From: Propionivibrio soli
GTDB taxonomy: Bacteria > Pseudomonadota > Gammaproteobacteria > Burkholderiales > Rhodocyclaceae
DNA: 64,000 nt
Direction: 5' to 3'
Assembly: GCF_025770765.1 (NCBI RefSeq)
Contig: NZ_JANZKY010000006.1
Coordinates: 216,101-280,100, forward strand
The stretch's first letter is position 1, and each line of letters begins with the position of its first letter. Made by a program: the position numbers and the translations under genes. Positions 8,416-17,219 of the stretch are shown piece after piece. Below the pieces are notes generated by a model, which saw only the letters and a list, made by a program, of their open reading frames with translations, made no database searches and was not told the origin of the DNA.

Positions 8416-9254
8416 GCCGCTTCCCCCGTGCCAGTAGTCGTCTCTTGCCCGCTTGCCGCCCCGAGCGCCGCGAGCCGCCCGCGCATCTTCTGCCAATGCG
8501 TGCCTTCCCAGTAGACGCGTTGGCAGACGTCGCAAGTCGAGAAGCGACTGTGCCGTTCACGGATGCGTTCGGGCAGCCGGGTAGCCACGAGCTCCTTGGC
8601 CACGGGGTGCAAAGGTGCGTTGCATTCCATGCACAGTGAGAACGGACGCATGCTGCTTGCAAGATCGAGGCGCCTGACGATTTCTTCCAGCTGCGCCTCG
8701 GCTGTCAGCGCGCGCACGTAGCACCCATGCGTGATTCCCCGGCGCTTCAGGAGCTCGCGGTCGCGGGTGAGGACAATGCGTTTTTCAGCCTCGGCGAGGT
8801 GCTCGATTTCGTCGTCTGCGATCGGGTTCGCATAGACAGTGTCGAACCCGGCCATGCGTAGTCCACGGGCCAGGGCGCCGAGGTGCGCATCGGCGACAAA
8901 GCGTGTATTTCGGAGCGGGTAAGGGCGCAAGCGGAGCAACGGCCGTATGTCGAACGCTTCGAACTTCGGGTATACGGCGACGCGGTCGCCGGGGTGAATC
9001 CGCTGCTCCAGGCTCACCGAGGCGCCGTTGATCAGGATGAGCTCGATTTCCGTGTGTGGGACACCGAGCGTTTCGACGATGTGCCGCACGGGAGCGTCGG
9101 GCGGGCAGGCGAATTCGAAATCGTGGCGGCGAAATACCGGTGGCAGAAAGTCGTTCAACTCTTCGTAAAAACGGAAGGTCACTTGCACGAGTCCGGAGCC
9201 CGAAGTCTTCTGGGACGGTGAGAGTGGGTGGACGGCATTGATTTGGCTTGGCAT
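8412..9254 (-). CDS. Mut7-C RNase-fold protein with N-terminal ubiquitin-like domain
   Basis: 280 residues. The N-terminal ~85 residues (VTFRFYEELNDFLPP ... ILINGASVSLEQRIHPGDRVAVYPKFE) form the beta-grasp Mut7-C ubiquitin domain. The C-terminal part (FVADAHLGALARGLRMAGFDT, ADDEIEHLAEAEKRIVLTRDRELLKRRG) is the Mut7-C PIN-like fold with its acidic residues, followed by a CxxC...CxxC zinc ribbon (CMECNAPLH and CDVCQRVYWEGTHW). The family is predicted to act on RNA; no substrate is established. The start at 9254 has AAGGA 7 bases upstream. An in-frame ATG 32 codons earlier lacks a site. Same operon as the CopD-like gene. Confidence 0.87.
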   Translation of the reverse strand: MPSQINAVHPLSPSQKTSGSGLVQVTFRFYEELNDFLPPVFRRHDFEFACPPDAPVRHIVETLGVPHTEIELILINGASVSLEQRIHPGDRVAVYPKFEAFDIRPLLRLRPYPLRNTRFVADAHLGALARGLRMAGFDTVYANPIADDEIEHLAEAEKRIVLTRDRELLKRRGITHGCYVRALTAEAQLEEIVRRLDLASSMRPFSLCMECNAPLHPVAKELVATRLPERIRERHSRFSTCDVCQRVYWEGTHWQKMRGRLAALGAASGQETTTGTGEAA

Positions 9255-9416
9255 GGCGAATTCCTTGGTGGCCGCGGGGAGTCTCAGAAGATGACGAGGA
9301 GGAAGAGTACCAAGCCCCCAACTTCGCTCCGGCAACGGTGGCTCGGCCACGCACCGGGCAGAGAGCGCTTAGAAAGCGGCACTCATGGACGGTTCCGCAG
9401 CGACTTGAACTCCCAC

Positions 9417-10382
9417 CTACACCGGCGCTCCCGCCAGGCGCGACCGCGATCCCGTGCGACCCGGGGCCCCGTTCTTCATTGCCGCCGGCTCGCACTGCCG
9501 GAAAAGCTCGGACAGCAGTTCGAACTCGGCGCCATGCGCGGTGGTTGACCTCGTCACAAGCGCGATGACCCTTTTTGGGCTCGGTTCCGCCACGGGCTTG
9601 GCCAACAGAGCGGGACTGTCGGTCAGACCGCTCTTCACTGCCATTTCTGGCACCAGTCCGATGCCGAGTCCCGATTCGACCATCTGCACCATGGTCAGCA
9701 GGCTGGTCGCCTCCAGTGACAGGTCCGACTTGCCGAGCGTCTTTCCGCAAGCTTGCAACGCATGCTCACGCAGGCAGTGGCCCTCCTCGAGCAGCAAGAG
9801 ACGATCGGTTGAAAGACGCTCGGGGTCGACCGTTCGTCCTTGCACTTCCGGGTCGTTCCGCCGCCCGACGACCCAGATGCTGTCGTCGAACAATACTTTT
9901 ACCCGCAGATCGCCCGTCTCATAAGGTAATGCAATCAGCGCGAAATCGAGGTCGCCATCGTTGATACGCTGCACCAGATTCGCCGTCAGGTCTTCGCGCA
10001 ACGCCAACCGCAGCTTCGGATACCGCTCACGCAACAGTGGCAGCCATTGCGGCAGGACGAAAGGCGCGATGGTCGGAATGATGCCCAGGCGGAGGGTTCC
10101 CGTCATCGGTTCCGCTGCGCGCGCCGCAAACTCGGAAAGATCGTGCGCGGCTGACAGGATGGCGCGTGCGCGGACCACGACCTCCTGGCCGATGTCCGTC
10201 ATCATTACCTTTTGCCGATTACGCTCGACGAGCTGCACGCCGAGGGCTTGTTCGAGTTCCTTGAGTCCGGCGCTCAACGTGGACTGGGTAACGAAGCAAG
10301 CATCGGCGGCGCGGGTGAAATTCAACAGCTCCGAAAGAACCACCAGATAGTGAAGCTGTTTGAGCGAGGGAAGGGCGGCCAT
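9417..10382 (-). CDS. oxyR: Peroxide-sensing LysR regulator OxyR
   Basis: 321 residues. N-terminal winged helix-turn-helix (about 4-63; ELLNFTRAADACFVTQSTLSAGLKELEQALG) and a LysR effector domain. The two redox cysteines are present nine residues apart at C203 and C212 in EEGHCLREHALQACG, the same spacing as C199/C208 of the E. coli protein. H2O2 forms a disulfide between them and turns the tetramer into an activator. It is divergent from dps, a classic OxyR target. The C-terminus is longer and more basic (GAPGRTGSRSRLAGAPV) than usual, probably a harmless extension. Confidence 0.95.
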   Translation of the reverse strand: MAALPSLKQLHYLVVLSELLNFTRAADACFVTQSTLSAGLKELEQALGVQLVERNRQKVMMTDIGQEVVVRARAILSAAHDLSEFAARAAEPMTGTLRLGIIPTIAPFVLPQWLPLLRERYPKLRLALREDLTANLVQRINDGDLDFALIALPYETGDLRVKVLFDDSIWVVGRRNDPEVQGRTVDPERLSTDRLLLLEEGHCLREHALQACGKTLGKSDLSLEATSLLTMVQMVESGLGIGLVPEMAVKSGLTDSPALLAKPVAEPSPKRVIALVTRSTTAHGAEFELLSELFRQCEPAAMKNGAPGRTGSRSRLAGAPV

Positions 10383-10738
10383 GGCGTTTATTCAGATGCC
10401 GGAGTTTGATCGGGGAAATCGATTATAAGTTGGAAAACTATTCATTGGACCGCTTCCGGATCACGGACTACATTGAGCGCATGTCAGCCAGCGGGAGAAA
10501 ACGTGATGCGCGGAAAGATCGATGGCATTCGTGTCCATATCCGGCACGCCAGCCCGGGCAGAATGATCAGGCTGTGCGCCGGTGCCGGGATCAACGTTTT
10601 CGGGGCGGTTTTGATCGCTCGCCATGTGCTGCATTTGCAGGGTTTCTCGGTATGATGCAGACAAGCGCTATTTGCTTGCCCCCTGACCCGTGGAAACTCG
10701 GAGCTTTAACTGGATTACTTAACAAAGGAGAAGCAACA
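10383..10738. promoter_or_regulatory. oxyR/dps divergent regulatory region
   Basis: 356 bases with no credible gene. It must hold the outward promoters of oxyR (-) and dps (+). Near oxyR an ATAA...CTAT-type partial dyad (10425-10441) lies in an AT-rich patch, a possible OxyR half-operator. For dps, TATGAT at 10651-10656 is a good -10 with no good -35, as expected of an activator-dependent promoter. Open frames here have poor codon use. Confidence 0.45.
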
Positions 10739-11233
10739 ATGAAAGCAAAGAAAGCAAAGACTCCATCTCTCAATATCGGCATTAGCGACTCGGATCGGGC
10801 GAAGATCGTGCACGGTTTGTCGACGTTGCTTGCCGACAGCTTCTCGCTCTATTTGATGACGCACAATTTCCACTGGAACGTGACCGGGCCACAGTTCAAC
10901 AGCCTGCATACGATGTTCATGGACCAGTACACGGAACAGTGGAACGCCCTGGACATCATTGCCGAGCGTATCCGCGCGCTCGGCTACCCGGCCCCGGGAA
11001 CGTTCAAGGAATACCAGAAGCTGACGTCCATCAAGGAAGTCGAAGGCACGCCGAAGGCCGAGGAGATGGTGCGTCATCTGGTTGCGGCGCAGGAAGCCAC
11101 GGCACGCACGGCGCGTAGCCTGTTTCCGGTTGTTGAGGCGGCTAACGACCAGCCGACGGCGGACCTTCTGACGCAACGCCTCGAAATACACGAGAAGACC
11201 GCTTGGATGCTGCGCAGCGTCCTCGACGTTTGA
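10739..11233 (+). CDS. dps: Dps-family DNA-protecting ferritin
   Basis: 164 residues. A Lys-rich N-terminal tail (MKAKKAKTPS) that could bind DNA precedes a ferritin-like four-helix bundle. The intersubunit ferroxidase ligands are visible: His residues in LMTHNFHWNVTGP and Asp/Glu in ALDIIAERIRALGYPAPG, the Dps signature. The protein forms a 12-mer that uses H2O2 to oxidise and store iron and coats DNA under stress. AAAGGAG lies 7 bases before the ATG at 10739. The reading frame is open further upstream but that part is not protein-like. The divergent oxyR gene implies peroxide induction. Confidence 0.95.
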   Translation: MKAKKAKTPSLNIGISDSDRAKIVHGLSTLLADSFSLYLMTHNFHWNVTGPQFNSLHTMFMDQYTEQWNALDIIAERIRALGYPAPGTFKEYQKLTSIKEVEGTPKAEEMVRHLVAAQEATARTARSLFPVVEAANDQPTADLLTQRLEIHEKTAWMLRSVLDV

Positions 11234-11250
11234 TCAGTTGAAGCGTACTT

Positions 11251-11290
11251 CGTCGGCTGACTTGGGCGATTTCTGCACCGTCAGCCGACG
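11251..11290. terminator. Perfect 11-base inverted repeat between dps and hisC
   Basis: CGTCGGCTGAC (11251-11261) and its exact complement (11280-11290) flank an 18-base loop. The right arm contains the hisC stop codon. It lies between convergent genes, so a terminator is the simplest reading, but neither strand shows a U-run. Confidence 0.5.
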
Positions 11291-12357
11291 ATGCTACGCA
11301 GGGCGTCGACCAGGACGCCGCACTGGGTATCGGTGCCCACCGTGATGCGTAGAAACTGATCGATACGCGGCTGTTTGAAGTGCCGCACGATGATGCTGCG
11401 GCGCCGCAATTCAGCGGCGAGTTCGCCTCCGTCGTGCCGAGGGTGGCGGGCGAAGATAAAGTTGGCGGCGGAAGGCAGCACGTCGAAGCCGAGCGTGGCC
11501 AGATCAGATACCAGCCGTTCGCGGCTCTTCATGACCGCCCGCCGTGTCGTTTCCAGATAGCCCCCGTCTTGCATCGCCGCGCTTGCGCCGGCGATCGCCA
11601 CACGATCGAGCGGGTACGAGTTGAAGCTGTTCTTCACGCGCTCAAGCGCTTCGATCAATGCTGCGTCGCCAACGGCGTAGCCGATGCGAAGACCGGCCAG
11701 TGCGTGCGACTTCGAAAGCGTTCGAATGATCAAAAGATTCGGATAGCGATTCACCAAGCTGATTGCCGTTTCGCCTCCGAAGTCGACGTAGGCTTCGTCG
11801 ATTACGACGACGCTATCTCGGTGCGCCGCAACGAGCCGCTCGATATCGGTGCTCGCCAGCGCGAGGCCGGTCGGGGCGTTGGGATTGGCGATAATGATGC
11901 CGCCGTTTTCCCGTGCGTAATCGGCGACGCTTATCTCGAAATTGGCGCCGAGCGGTATTGCGCACCGCTTGATGCCATACAACTCGCAATACACCGGATA
12001 GAAGCTGTATGTAATGTCCGGCATAAGGACGGGAGCGTCGTGCTTGAGCAGGCCCAGAAAGGCGTGCGCGAGGACCTCGTCCGATCCGTTACCGACGAAC
12101 ACTTGCGTTCGCGAGATGCCAAATTCCGCGAAATGGTCGGCGATGGCTTGCTTGAGCCTGTCAGCATTGGGGTCGGGATAGAGGCGCAACGCAGCGCCGT
12201 CATTGCCTAACTCCTCCTGGATCGCCGCGATGACCCGTGGCGAGGGCGGATACGGGTTCTCGTTGGTGTTCAGTTTGACGAGGTTCGGGAGTTTTGGTTG
12301 TTCTCCCGGAACATAAGGCGTCAAGGTGTGGACGAAAGGGCTCCAGTACTGGCTCAT
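11281..12357 (-). CDS. hisC: Histidinol-phosphate aminotransferase
   Basis: 358 residues, fold-type I PLP aminotransferase. It converts imidazole-acetol phosphate plus glutamate to histidinol phosphate. Signatures: [13 protein letters not shown] at the N-terminus, GNGSDE, NPNAPTG, DEAYVDF, the PLP lysine in [16 protein letters not shown], and the phosphate-binding Arg in FLRITVGT. Length is normal. It is inverted relative to hisD and hisB and sits head-to-head with hisB, 133 bases apart, which is unusual: in related genomes hisC usually lies between hisD and hisB in the same direction. It therefore needs its own promoter. Confidence 0.95.
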   Translation of the reverse strand: MSQYWSPFVHTLTPYVPGEQPKLPNLVKLNTNENPYPPSPRVIAAIQEELGNDGAALRLYPDPNADRLKQAIADHFAEFGISRTQVFVGNGSDEVLAHAFLGLLKHDAPVLMPDITYSFYPVYCELYGIKRCAIPLGANFEISVADYARENGGIIIANPNAPTGLALASTDIERLVAAHRDSVVVIDEAYVDFGGETAISLVNRYPNLLIIRTLSKSHALAGLRIGYAVGDAALIEALERVKNSFNSYPLDRVAIAGASAAMQDGGYLETTRRAVMKSRERLVSDLATLGFDVLPSAANFIFARHPRHDGGELAAELRRRSIIVRHFKQPRIDQFLRITVGTDTQCGVLVDALRSIVG

Positions 12358-12490
12358 GATCGGCTCGCGGGCTGGGATGCAGCGAAAGAATGAAATGGTA
12401 TCATGCGCCGTACCCGCTCCCCTTTCTCGGAAGGCGCCAATACGCTAGATTGCGCGGGCTTGAGGTCGTGTCAATTATCACGGGGTTGTC
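12358..12490. promoter_or_regulatory. hisC/hisB divergent promoter region
   Basis: 133 bases between the divergent starts of hisC and hisB. It must drive both hisC and the hisBHAFIE-tat block. A TAGATT sequence near 12444-12449 could be a -10 for hisB. No leader peptide with repeated His codons was found. Confidence 0.4.
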
Positions 12491-13078
12491 ATGCGGCAGG
12501 CAGAAATCAGTAGGAATACTCTGGAAACCCGAATCACCGTGCGTCTGGATCTGGAAGGCACGGGAACAGGGAAGTTCGCCACCGGGGTTCCGTTTCTCGA
12601 CCACATGCTCGATCAGGTGGCGCGCCACGGCATGATCGACCTCGAAATCGAAGCGCAGGGTGACCTGCATATCGACGCTCATCACACTGTTGAGGACATC
12701 GGCATCACCTTCGGGCAGGCCCTCGCCAAGGCGCTTGGAGACAAGAAGGGCCTGCGTCGCTACGGCCACGCCTATGTGCCTCTGGATGAGGCGCTGTCGC
12801 GCGTCGTCATCGACCTTTCCGGGCGGCCTGGCCTTGAATTCCACGTGGACTTCAAGCGCGCAATGATCGGCGCGTTCGATGTGGACCTCGTTCACGAATT
12901 CTTCCAGGGGCTCACCAACCACGCGTTGATCTCCTTGCATATCGACAACCTGCGCGGCGAGAACGCACACCATCAGGCAGAAACGGTCTTCAAGGCGTTC
13001 GGTCGGGCATTGCGCCTGGCTGTCGAAGCGGATCCTCGGTCGAGCGGAGCGATCCCGTCGACGAAAGGAGCGCTCTGA
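12491..13078 (+). CDS. hisB: Imidazoleglycerol-phosphate dehydratase
   Basis: 195 residues, the monofunctional HisB seen in most bacteria (no N-terminal phosphatase domain). It dehydrates imidazole-glycerol phosphate to imidazole-acetol phosphate using two Mn2+. Metal-binding His clusters are clear: [44 protein letters not shown] and [18 protein letters not shown], ending in the normal IPSTKGAL. The TGA overlaps the ATG of hisH by one base. First gene of the plus-strand his block. Confidence 0.97.
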   Translation: MRQAEISRNTLETRITVRLDLEGTGTGKFATGVPFLDHMLDQVARHGMIDLEIEAQGDLHIDAHHTVEDIGITFGQALAKALGDKKGLRRYGHAYVPLDEALSRVVIDLSGRPGLEFHVDFKRAMIGAFDVDLVHEFFQGLTNHALISLHIDNLRGENAHHQAETVFKAFGRALRLAVEADPRSSGAIPSTKGAL

Positions 13079-13734
13079 TGGCTGGACTGGCGCAGAAGGA
13101 GAAGGTCGCGGTCGTCGATTACGGCATGGGAAACCTGCGTTCGGTCTGGCAGGCGCTCGTTCATGTCGGCGGTCAGTGCGAGGTGACCGTCACAGCGGAC
13201 CCCGAGGCGGTGGTGGCGGCGGATCGTGTCGTGTTTCCCGGCCAAGGGGCGATGCCCGACTGCATGCGCGAGCTCGAAGCTCGCGGCCTGCGTCAAGCGG
13301 TGCTCGATGCCGCACGCTGCAAACCTTTCCTCGGCATCTGCATCGGTTTGCAGATGCTGTTCGAACACAGCGAGGAAGGCGACGTGCCGGGGTTGGGCGT
13401 CTTTGCCGGCAAGGTTCGCCGCTTTCCCGCCGAGCGCATGCTCGGTGCGCAGGGAAACAAGCTGAAAGTACCGCATATGGGATGGAACGAAGTAACCCAT
13501 ACCCGGTCACACCCGCTTTGGAATGACATTGACGATGGCGCGCGCTTCTACTTCGTTCATAGCTACTATGTCGATCCGGTCGAACGCTCCTTCATTGCAG
13601 GCACGACTGACTACGGTATCCCCTTTACCAGTGCGGTGGCGCGGGATAATATCTTTGCTATTCAATGCCATCCGGAAAAAAGCGCTCAGGCGGGACTCAC
13701 CTTGCTCGCCAACTTCATCCGATGGAAGCCCTGA
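13078..13734 (+). CDS. hisH: Imidazole glycerol phosphate synthase, glutaminase subunit
   Basis: 218 residues, class I glutamine amidotransferase. It hydrolyses glutamine and channels ammonia to HisF. The triad is visible: the nucleophilic Cys in FLGICIGLQMLFEHSEEG, and His and Glu in FAIQCHPEKSAQAGL. The N-terminus VAVVDYGMGNLRSV is typical. It is one-base coupled to hisB and is followed by an 88-base gap before hisA, the only sizeable gap within the his block. Confidence 0.97.
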   Translation: MAGLAQKEKVAVVDYGMGNLRSVWQALVHVGGQCEVTVTADPEAVVAADRVVFPGQGAMPDCMRELEARGLRQAVLDAARCKPFLGICIGLQMLFEHSEEGDVPGLGVFAGKVRRFPAERMLGAQGNKLKVPHMGWNEVTHTRSHPLWNDIDDGARFYFVHSYYVDPVERSFIAGTTDYGIPFTSAVARDNIFAIQCHPEKSAQAGLTLLANFIRWKP

Positions 13735-13822
13735 TCGGCCAGTGAGTACCGTTATCGCAGGTTCTCTTTTGTAGATCCTCTTTCGCAGCCCCTTTTCCCA
13801 CCACCACTCTCGTTTTTCTAAC

Positions 13823-14587
13823 ATGCTGATCATTCCCGCGATTGACCTGAAAGACGGCCAATGTGTGCGTCTTAAGCAGGGACTCATGGACGAGGCAACC
13901 GTTTTTTCGAACACTCCCGGCGCACAGGCTGCGCACTGGCTGGAGCAGGGAGCACGCCGCCTGCATGTCGTGGACCTGAACGGCGCGTTTGCCGGCAAGC
14001 CCAAGAACGCCAACGCCATCAAGGAGATCGTACAGGCGGTTGATGGAGAGATTCCGATCCAGCTCGGCGGCGGCATCCGCGACCTGGATACCATCGAGCG
14101 CTGCCTCGACGATGGCGTCAGCTACGTGATCATCGGTACGGCGGCCGTCAAGAATCCAGGCTTCCTTCATGACGCCTGCGGTGCCTTTCCCGGACAGATC
14201 ATCGTCGGTCTCGACGCCAAGGACGGCAAGGTCGCGGTCGATGGCTGGTCCAAACTGACCGGCCACGACGTCATCGATCTGGCGAAGAAGTGCGAAGATT
14301 ATGGCGTCGAAGCGATCATCTACACCGATATCGGGCGCGACGGCATGCTCACCGGAATCAACATCGAGGCAACCGTCAAGCTGGCGCAGTCCTTGCGCAT
14401 ACCCGTCATCGCAAGCGGTGGCCTGTCGTCGATCGAAGACATCCGGGCGTTATGTGCCGTCGAGTTTGAGGGCATCTCAGGGACGATCGCCGGACGAGCG
14501 ATCTACGACGGTTCGCTCGATTTTTCCGCCGCGCAGGCGGAAGCCGACCGCATGGCGGAAGGCGAACTCAACGTCCAGCAAGACTAG
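13823..14587 (+). CDS. hisA: ProFAR isomerase (1-(5-phosphoribosyl)-5-[(5-phosphoribosylamino)methylideneamino]imidazole-4-carboxamide isomerase)
   Basis: 254 residues, a TIM barrel that performs the Amadori rearrangement of ProFAR to PRFAR. The catalytic Asp residues are in [15 protein letters not shown] (first strand) and [14 protein letters not shown] (fifth). Phosphate loops are [10 protein letters not shown] and ASGGLSS. The C-terminus is about 10 residues longer than the minimal barrel. The bases before the ATG are pyrimidine-rich with no Shine-Dalgarno site, yet the start is fixed by the conserved MLIIPAIDL. Confidence 0.97.
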   Translation: MLIIPAIDLKDGQCVRLKQGLMDEATVFSNTPGAQAAHWLEQGARRLHVVDLNGAFAGKPKNANAIKEIVQAVDGEIPIQLGGGIRDLDTIERCLDDGVSYVIIGTAAVKNPGFLHDACGAFPGQIIVGLDAKDGKVAVDGWSKLTGHDVIDLAKKCEDYGVEAIIYTDIGRDGMLTGINIEATVKLAQSLRIPVIASGGLSSIEDIRALCAVEFEGISGTIAGRAIYDGSLDFSAAQAEADRMAEGELNVQQD

Positions 14588-14599
14588 CGGATATTCATC

Positions 14600-15361
14600 T
14601 TGGGCTTAGCCAAACGCATCATCCCCTGCCTGGATGTCACGGCCGGTAGGGTTGTCAAGGGAACCAACTTCGTCGAATTGCGCGATGCCGGGGACCCCGT
14701 GGAAATTGCGCGCCGTTACGACGCACAGGGTGCCGACGAAATTACCTTCCTCGACATCACGGCTTCGTCCGACCAGCGCGACATCATCCTGAATGTCGTT
14801 GAAGCTTGTGCAGCACAGGTCTTCATTCCGCTGACCGTGGGCGGCGGTGTGCGTACGGTAGCTGACGTGCGCCGGTTGCTCAATGCCGGGGCGGACAAGG
14901 TGAGCATGAACACCGCCGCGGTCAACAACCCCGATCTTGTCGCCGAAGCATCGGCCAAGGTGGGGAATCAGTGCATCGTCGTAGCGATCGACGCCAAACA
15001 GGTGGCCCCCGGCCAGTGGGAGGTGTTTACTCACGGCGGTCGCAACCGCACCGGTATCGGCGCCGTGGAGTGGGCGGAACGTGTGCAGCAACTCGGTGCT
15101 GGCGAAATTCTGCTAACCAGCATGGATCGTGACGGCACGAAGAACGGTTTCGACTTGCCCCTGACGCGTGCAGTGGCGGACGCGGTCGACATTCCGGTAA
15201 TCGCCAGTGGCGGTGTCGGCAATCTTCAGCACTTGGCCGATGGAGTCACACAGGGCGGCGCAGACGCGGTTCTCGCCGCCAGCATCTTCCATTTCGGCGA
15301 ATACACCGTACGCGAAGCCAAGGAGTTCATGCGCGATCGTGGCATCGAGGTACGCCTGTGA
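14600..15361 (+). CDS. hisF: Imidazole glycerol phosphate synthase, cyclase subunit
   Basis: 253 residues, a TIM barrel homologous to HisA. It uses ammonia from HisH to form imidazole glycerol phosphate and AICAR from PRFAR. Catalytic Asp residues are in [15 protein letters not shown] and [15 protein letters not shown]. Phosphate loops are GGGVRTV and ASGGVGNL. Translation starts at TTG (14600), 12 bases after hisA; the next ATG would remove the catalytic strand. The TGA overlaps the GTG of hisI. Confidence 0.97.
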   Translation: MGLAKRIIPCLDVTAGRVVKGTNFVELRDAGDPVEIARRYDAQGADEITFLDITASSDQRDIILNVVEACAAQVFIPLTVGGGVRTVADVRRLLNAGADKVSMNTAAVNNPDLVAEASAKVGNQCIVVAIDAKQVAPGQWEVFTHGGRNRTGIGAVEWAERVQQLGAGEILLTSMDRDGTKNGFDLPLTRAVADAVDIPVIASGGVGNLQHLADGVTQGGADAVLAASIFHFGEYTVREAKEFMRDRGIEVRL

Positions 15362-15762
15362 GCGACATGGATGCGAGCCTGCCGTGGCTCGACGCCCTCA
15401 AGTGGGACGAAAACGGTTTAATTCCGGCGATCGCTCAAGAGACAGCGACGGGTAGGGTCGTCATGTTCGCCTGGATGAACCGGGAAGCGTTGCAAGAGAC
15501 GGTGACCACAGGTAACGCGGTATACTGGTCGCGCTCTCGTCGGCGTCTTTGGCGCAAGGGCGAAGAGTCAGGGCATTTCCAGAAGGTCGCCTCAGTGCGT
15601 ACCGACTGCGACGGCGACGTAATCCTGCTGTCGATCACGCAGGAGGGCGGCATCGCTTGCCACACGGGCCGCGAAAGCTGTTTTTTCAACGAATTGCGGG
15701 AGGAGCGCTGGGCGGCTGTCGAGCCCGTGCTGAAGGACCCGAGGGAAATCTACAAGAAATGA
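15358..15762 (+). CDS. hisI: Phosphoribosyl-AMP cyclohydrolase
   Basis: 134 residues, the single-domain HisI that opens the purine ring of PR-AMP. The zinc and magnesium ligands lie in [40 protein letters not shown] and [18 protein letters not shown] are family signatures. The start is GTG, overlapping the hisF stop as GTGA; the ATG three codons later is an alternative. It is separate from hisE, as usual in proteobacteria that do not fuse the two, and overlaps hisE as ATGA. Confidence 0.96.
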   Translation: MSDMDASLPWLDALKWDENGLIPAIAQETATGRVVMFAWMNREALQETVTTGNAVYWSRSRRRLWRKGEESGHFQKVASVRTDCDGDVILLSITQEGGIACHTGRESCFFNELREERWAAVEPVLKDPREIYKK

Positions 15763-16085
15763 GCACTCACGATATTCTGCATCGGCTTTCGGAAACGCTC
15801 GCCTCGCGGCGGCATGCGGACCCGGAGACGTCGTACACCGCCAAGTTGTTCGCCAATGGGCCAGACTCGATCCTCAAGAAGATCGGCGAAGAGACGGCCG
15901 AGTTGATCATGGCGGCCAAGGACGGCAAACGCCTGAATATCGTCTGGGAGTCGACCGACCTCCTGTATCACGTGATGGTCCTGCTCGCGTTCTATGGCAT
16001 GGGAATCGAAGACGTTTCCCAGGAAATGCGTCGCCGCGAGGGGATTTCCGGCATCGACGAAAAGAAATCGCGGGGCACTAAGTAA
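15759..16085 (+). CDS. hisE: Phosphoribosyl-ATP pyrophosphatase
   Basis: 108 residues, an all-alpha NTP pyrophosphatase that converts PR-ATP to PR-AMP. The metal-binding EExxE-type motif is [16 protein letters not shown] followed by [13 protein letters not shown]. The start at 15759 is fixed by ATGA overlap with hisI. The frame remains open upstream but only as a shadow of hisI. Confidence 0.95.
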   Translation: MSTHDILHRLSETLASRRHADPETSYTAKLFANGPDSILKKIGEETAELIMAAKDGKRLNIVWESTDLLYHVMVLLAFYGMGIEDVSQEMRRREGISGIDEKKSRGTK

Positions 16086-16091
16086 AAGGCT

Positions 16092-16442
16092 ATGGACGAC
16101 TGCATCTTCTGCAAGATCGCGCGCGGAGAGATCCCGTCGCGCAAGGTGTATGAAGACGACGAGCTTTTCGCTTTTCACGACATCAATCCGGCACGGCCGG
16201 TTCACCTGCTCGTTATCCCGCGCCGGCACATCACATCGCTAGCGACAATCGAAGAGGCCGATGCGCCGGTGCTTGGCCGCCTGCTGGCTATCGCCAACCG
16301 CTTGGCGACGGAGAACGGCAGCCCGGACGGATTTCGTGTAATCATCAACACGGGGCGAGTCGGGCAGCAGGAGGTGCAGCACCTCCACGCCCATGTCGTC
16401 GGCGGGCCCGAGCCGGTTGGGCCGATGCTCAAGCGGATCTGA
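16092..16442 (+). CDS. hinT: HIT-family purine nucleoside phosphoramidase
   Basis: 116 residues. It begins with [14 protein letters not shown], which carries zinc-binding cysteines in many members, and ends with the HIT motif [10 protein letters not shown], whose central His is the nucleophile that attacks AMP-lysine and related phosphoramidates. It follows hisE by 6 bases and precedes tatA by 11, so it is part of the his-tat transcript, an arrangement common in beta- and gammaproteobacteria. Its link to histidine synthesis is positional only. Confidence 0.94.
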   Translation: MDDCIFCKIARGEIPSRKVYEDDELFAFHDINPARPVHLLVIPRRHITSLATIEEADAPVLGRLLAIANRLATENGSPDGFRVIINTGRVGQQEVQHLHAHVVGGPEPVGPMLKRI

Positions 16443-16453
16443 GGAGATTAATC

Positions 16454-16684
16454 ATGGGTAGTATGAGTATTTGGCACTGGATCATCGTTCTGATCATCGT
16501 CATGTTGGTGTTCGGGACCAAGAAGCTGCGCAACATCGGAGAGGACCTCGGGGGCGCGGTGAAGGGATTCAAGGAAGGAATGCGTGAAGGTACGTCGGAT
16601 AACAAGACGGCAGAAACGCCTCCGCCGCAAGTTACCGGCGGGCAAACGATTGAAGGCGAGGTCAGGGAAAAAACGAAGTCGTAA
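16454..16684 (+). CDS. tatA: Twin-arginine translocase subunit TatA
   Basis: 76 residues: a short N-terminal membrane helix ([15 protein letters not shown]), the conserved [24 protein letters not shown] hinge and amphipathic helix, then a charged disordered tail. It multimerises to form the pore for folded proteins carrying RR signal peptides. AGGAG lies 6 bases before the ATG. First of tatABC. Confidence 0.96.
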   Translation: MGSMSIWHWIIVLIIVMLVFGTKKLRNIGEDLGGAVKGFKEGMREGTSDNKTAETPPPQVTGGQTIEGEVREKTKS

Positions 16685-16815
16685 AAAAGAGGTACGCGCG
16701 GGTCATGGGGCGGGTTTTCCGTTCCCTGGCTCGCGTGATTCCTTCCCTCACATTCCGCAGTCCCCTTTCTCTCACTCCTACAGCCGCGCGGTCTGCGCAC
16801 GAAAACACTCCCATC

Positions 16816-17214
16816 ATGTTCGACGTCAGTTTCTCCGAGCTGATCGTGATCGGTATCGTCGCCCTAGTGGTGATTGGTCCGGAGCGGCTGCCGAAAGTCG
16901 CGCGTACGGCAGGCCTTCTTCTGGGCCGCCTGCAGCGTTACGTGAACGACGTCAAGGCCGATATCAGTCGGGAGATGCAACTCGACGAACTCAAGAAGCT
17001 TCAGGCGCAAATGCAGGAATCAGCGCGCTCGCTGGAGAACAGCATCCGGAGTGAAGTGGCTTCGGTCGAACAGGCCGTGCAATCGGGTGCCGACACCAGT
17101 ACGGCGTTACCAGACGCCAAACCGGTCGAACCCGCAGAGGTCGCCGCGCCAAGCGCTTCGATAGTAGGGCAGAGTGCTGCCGGTCAGGGCGACGTGCCGG
17201 TGAGCAAGACTTGA
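16816..17214 (+). CDS. tatB: Twin-arginine translocase subunit TatB
   Basis: 132 residues. MFDVSFSELIVIGIVALVVIGPERLPKVAR is the TatB membrane helix with its conserved Glu8 and GPERLP motif. A long amphipathic coiled helix and an Ala/Pro-rich tail follow. With TatC it forms the receptor for twin-arginine signals. The start at 16816 matches the family; the in-frame ATG at 16705 adds an unrelated stretch. No Shine-Dalgarno site is visible before it. The 131-base gap from tatA is larger than usual. Confidence 0.96.
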   Translation: MFDVSFSELIVIGIVALVVIGPERLPKVARTAGLLLGRLQRYVNDVKADISREMQLDELKKLQAQMQESARSLENSIRSEVASVEQAVQSGADTSTALPDAKPVEPAEVAAPSASIVGQSAAGQGDVPVSKT

Positions 17215-17219
17215 GACAT

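Noticed and set aside
9380..9425. tRNA-like stretch (CGACTTGAACTCCCACC) between the Mut7-C gene and oxyR
   Set aside because: It looks like the complement of a tRNA T-arm, but no anticodon or acceptor stem can be folded around it.
12358..12490. Histidine leader peptide or attenuator before hisB
   Set aside because: No short frame with repeated His codons and no alternative stems were found in the 133-base gap.
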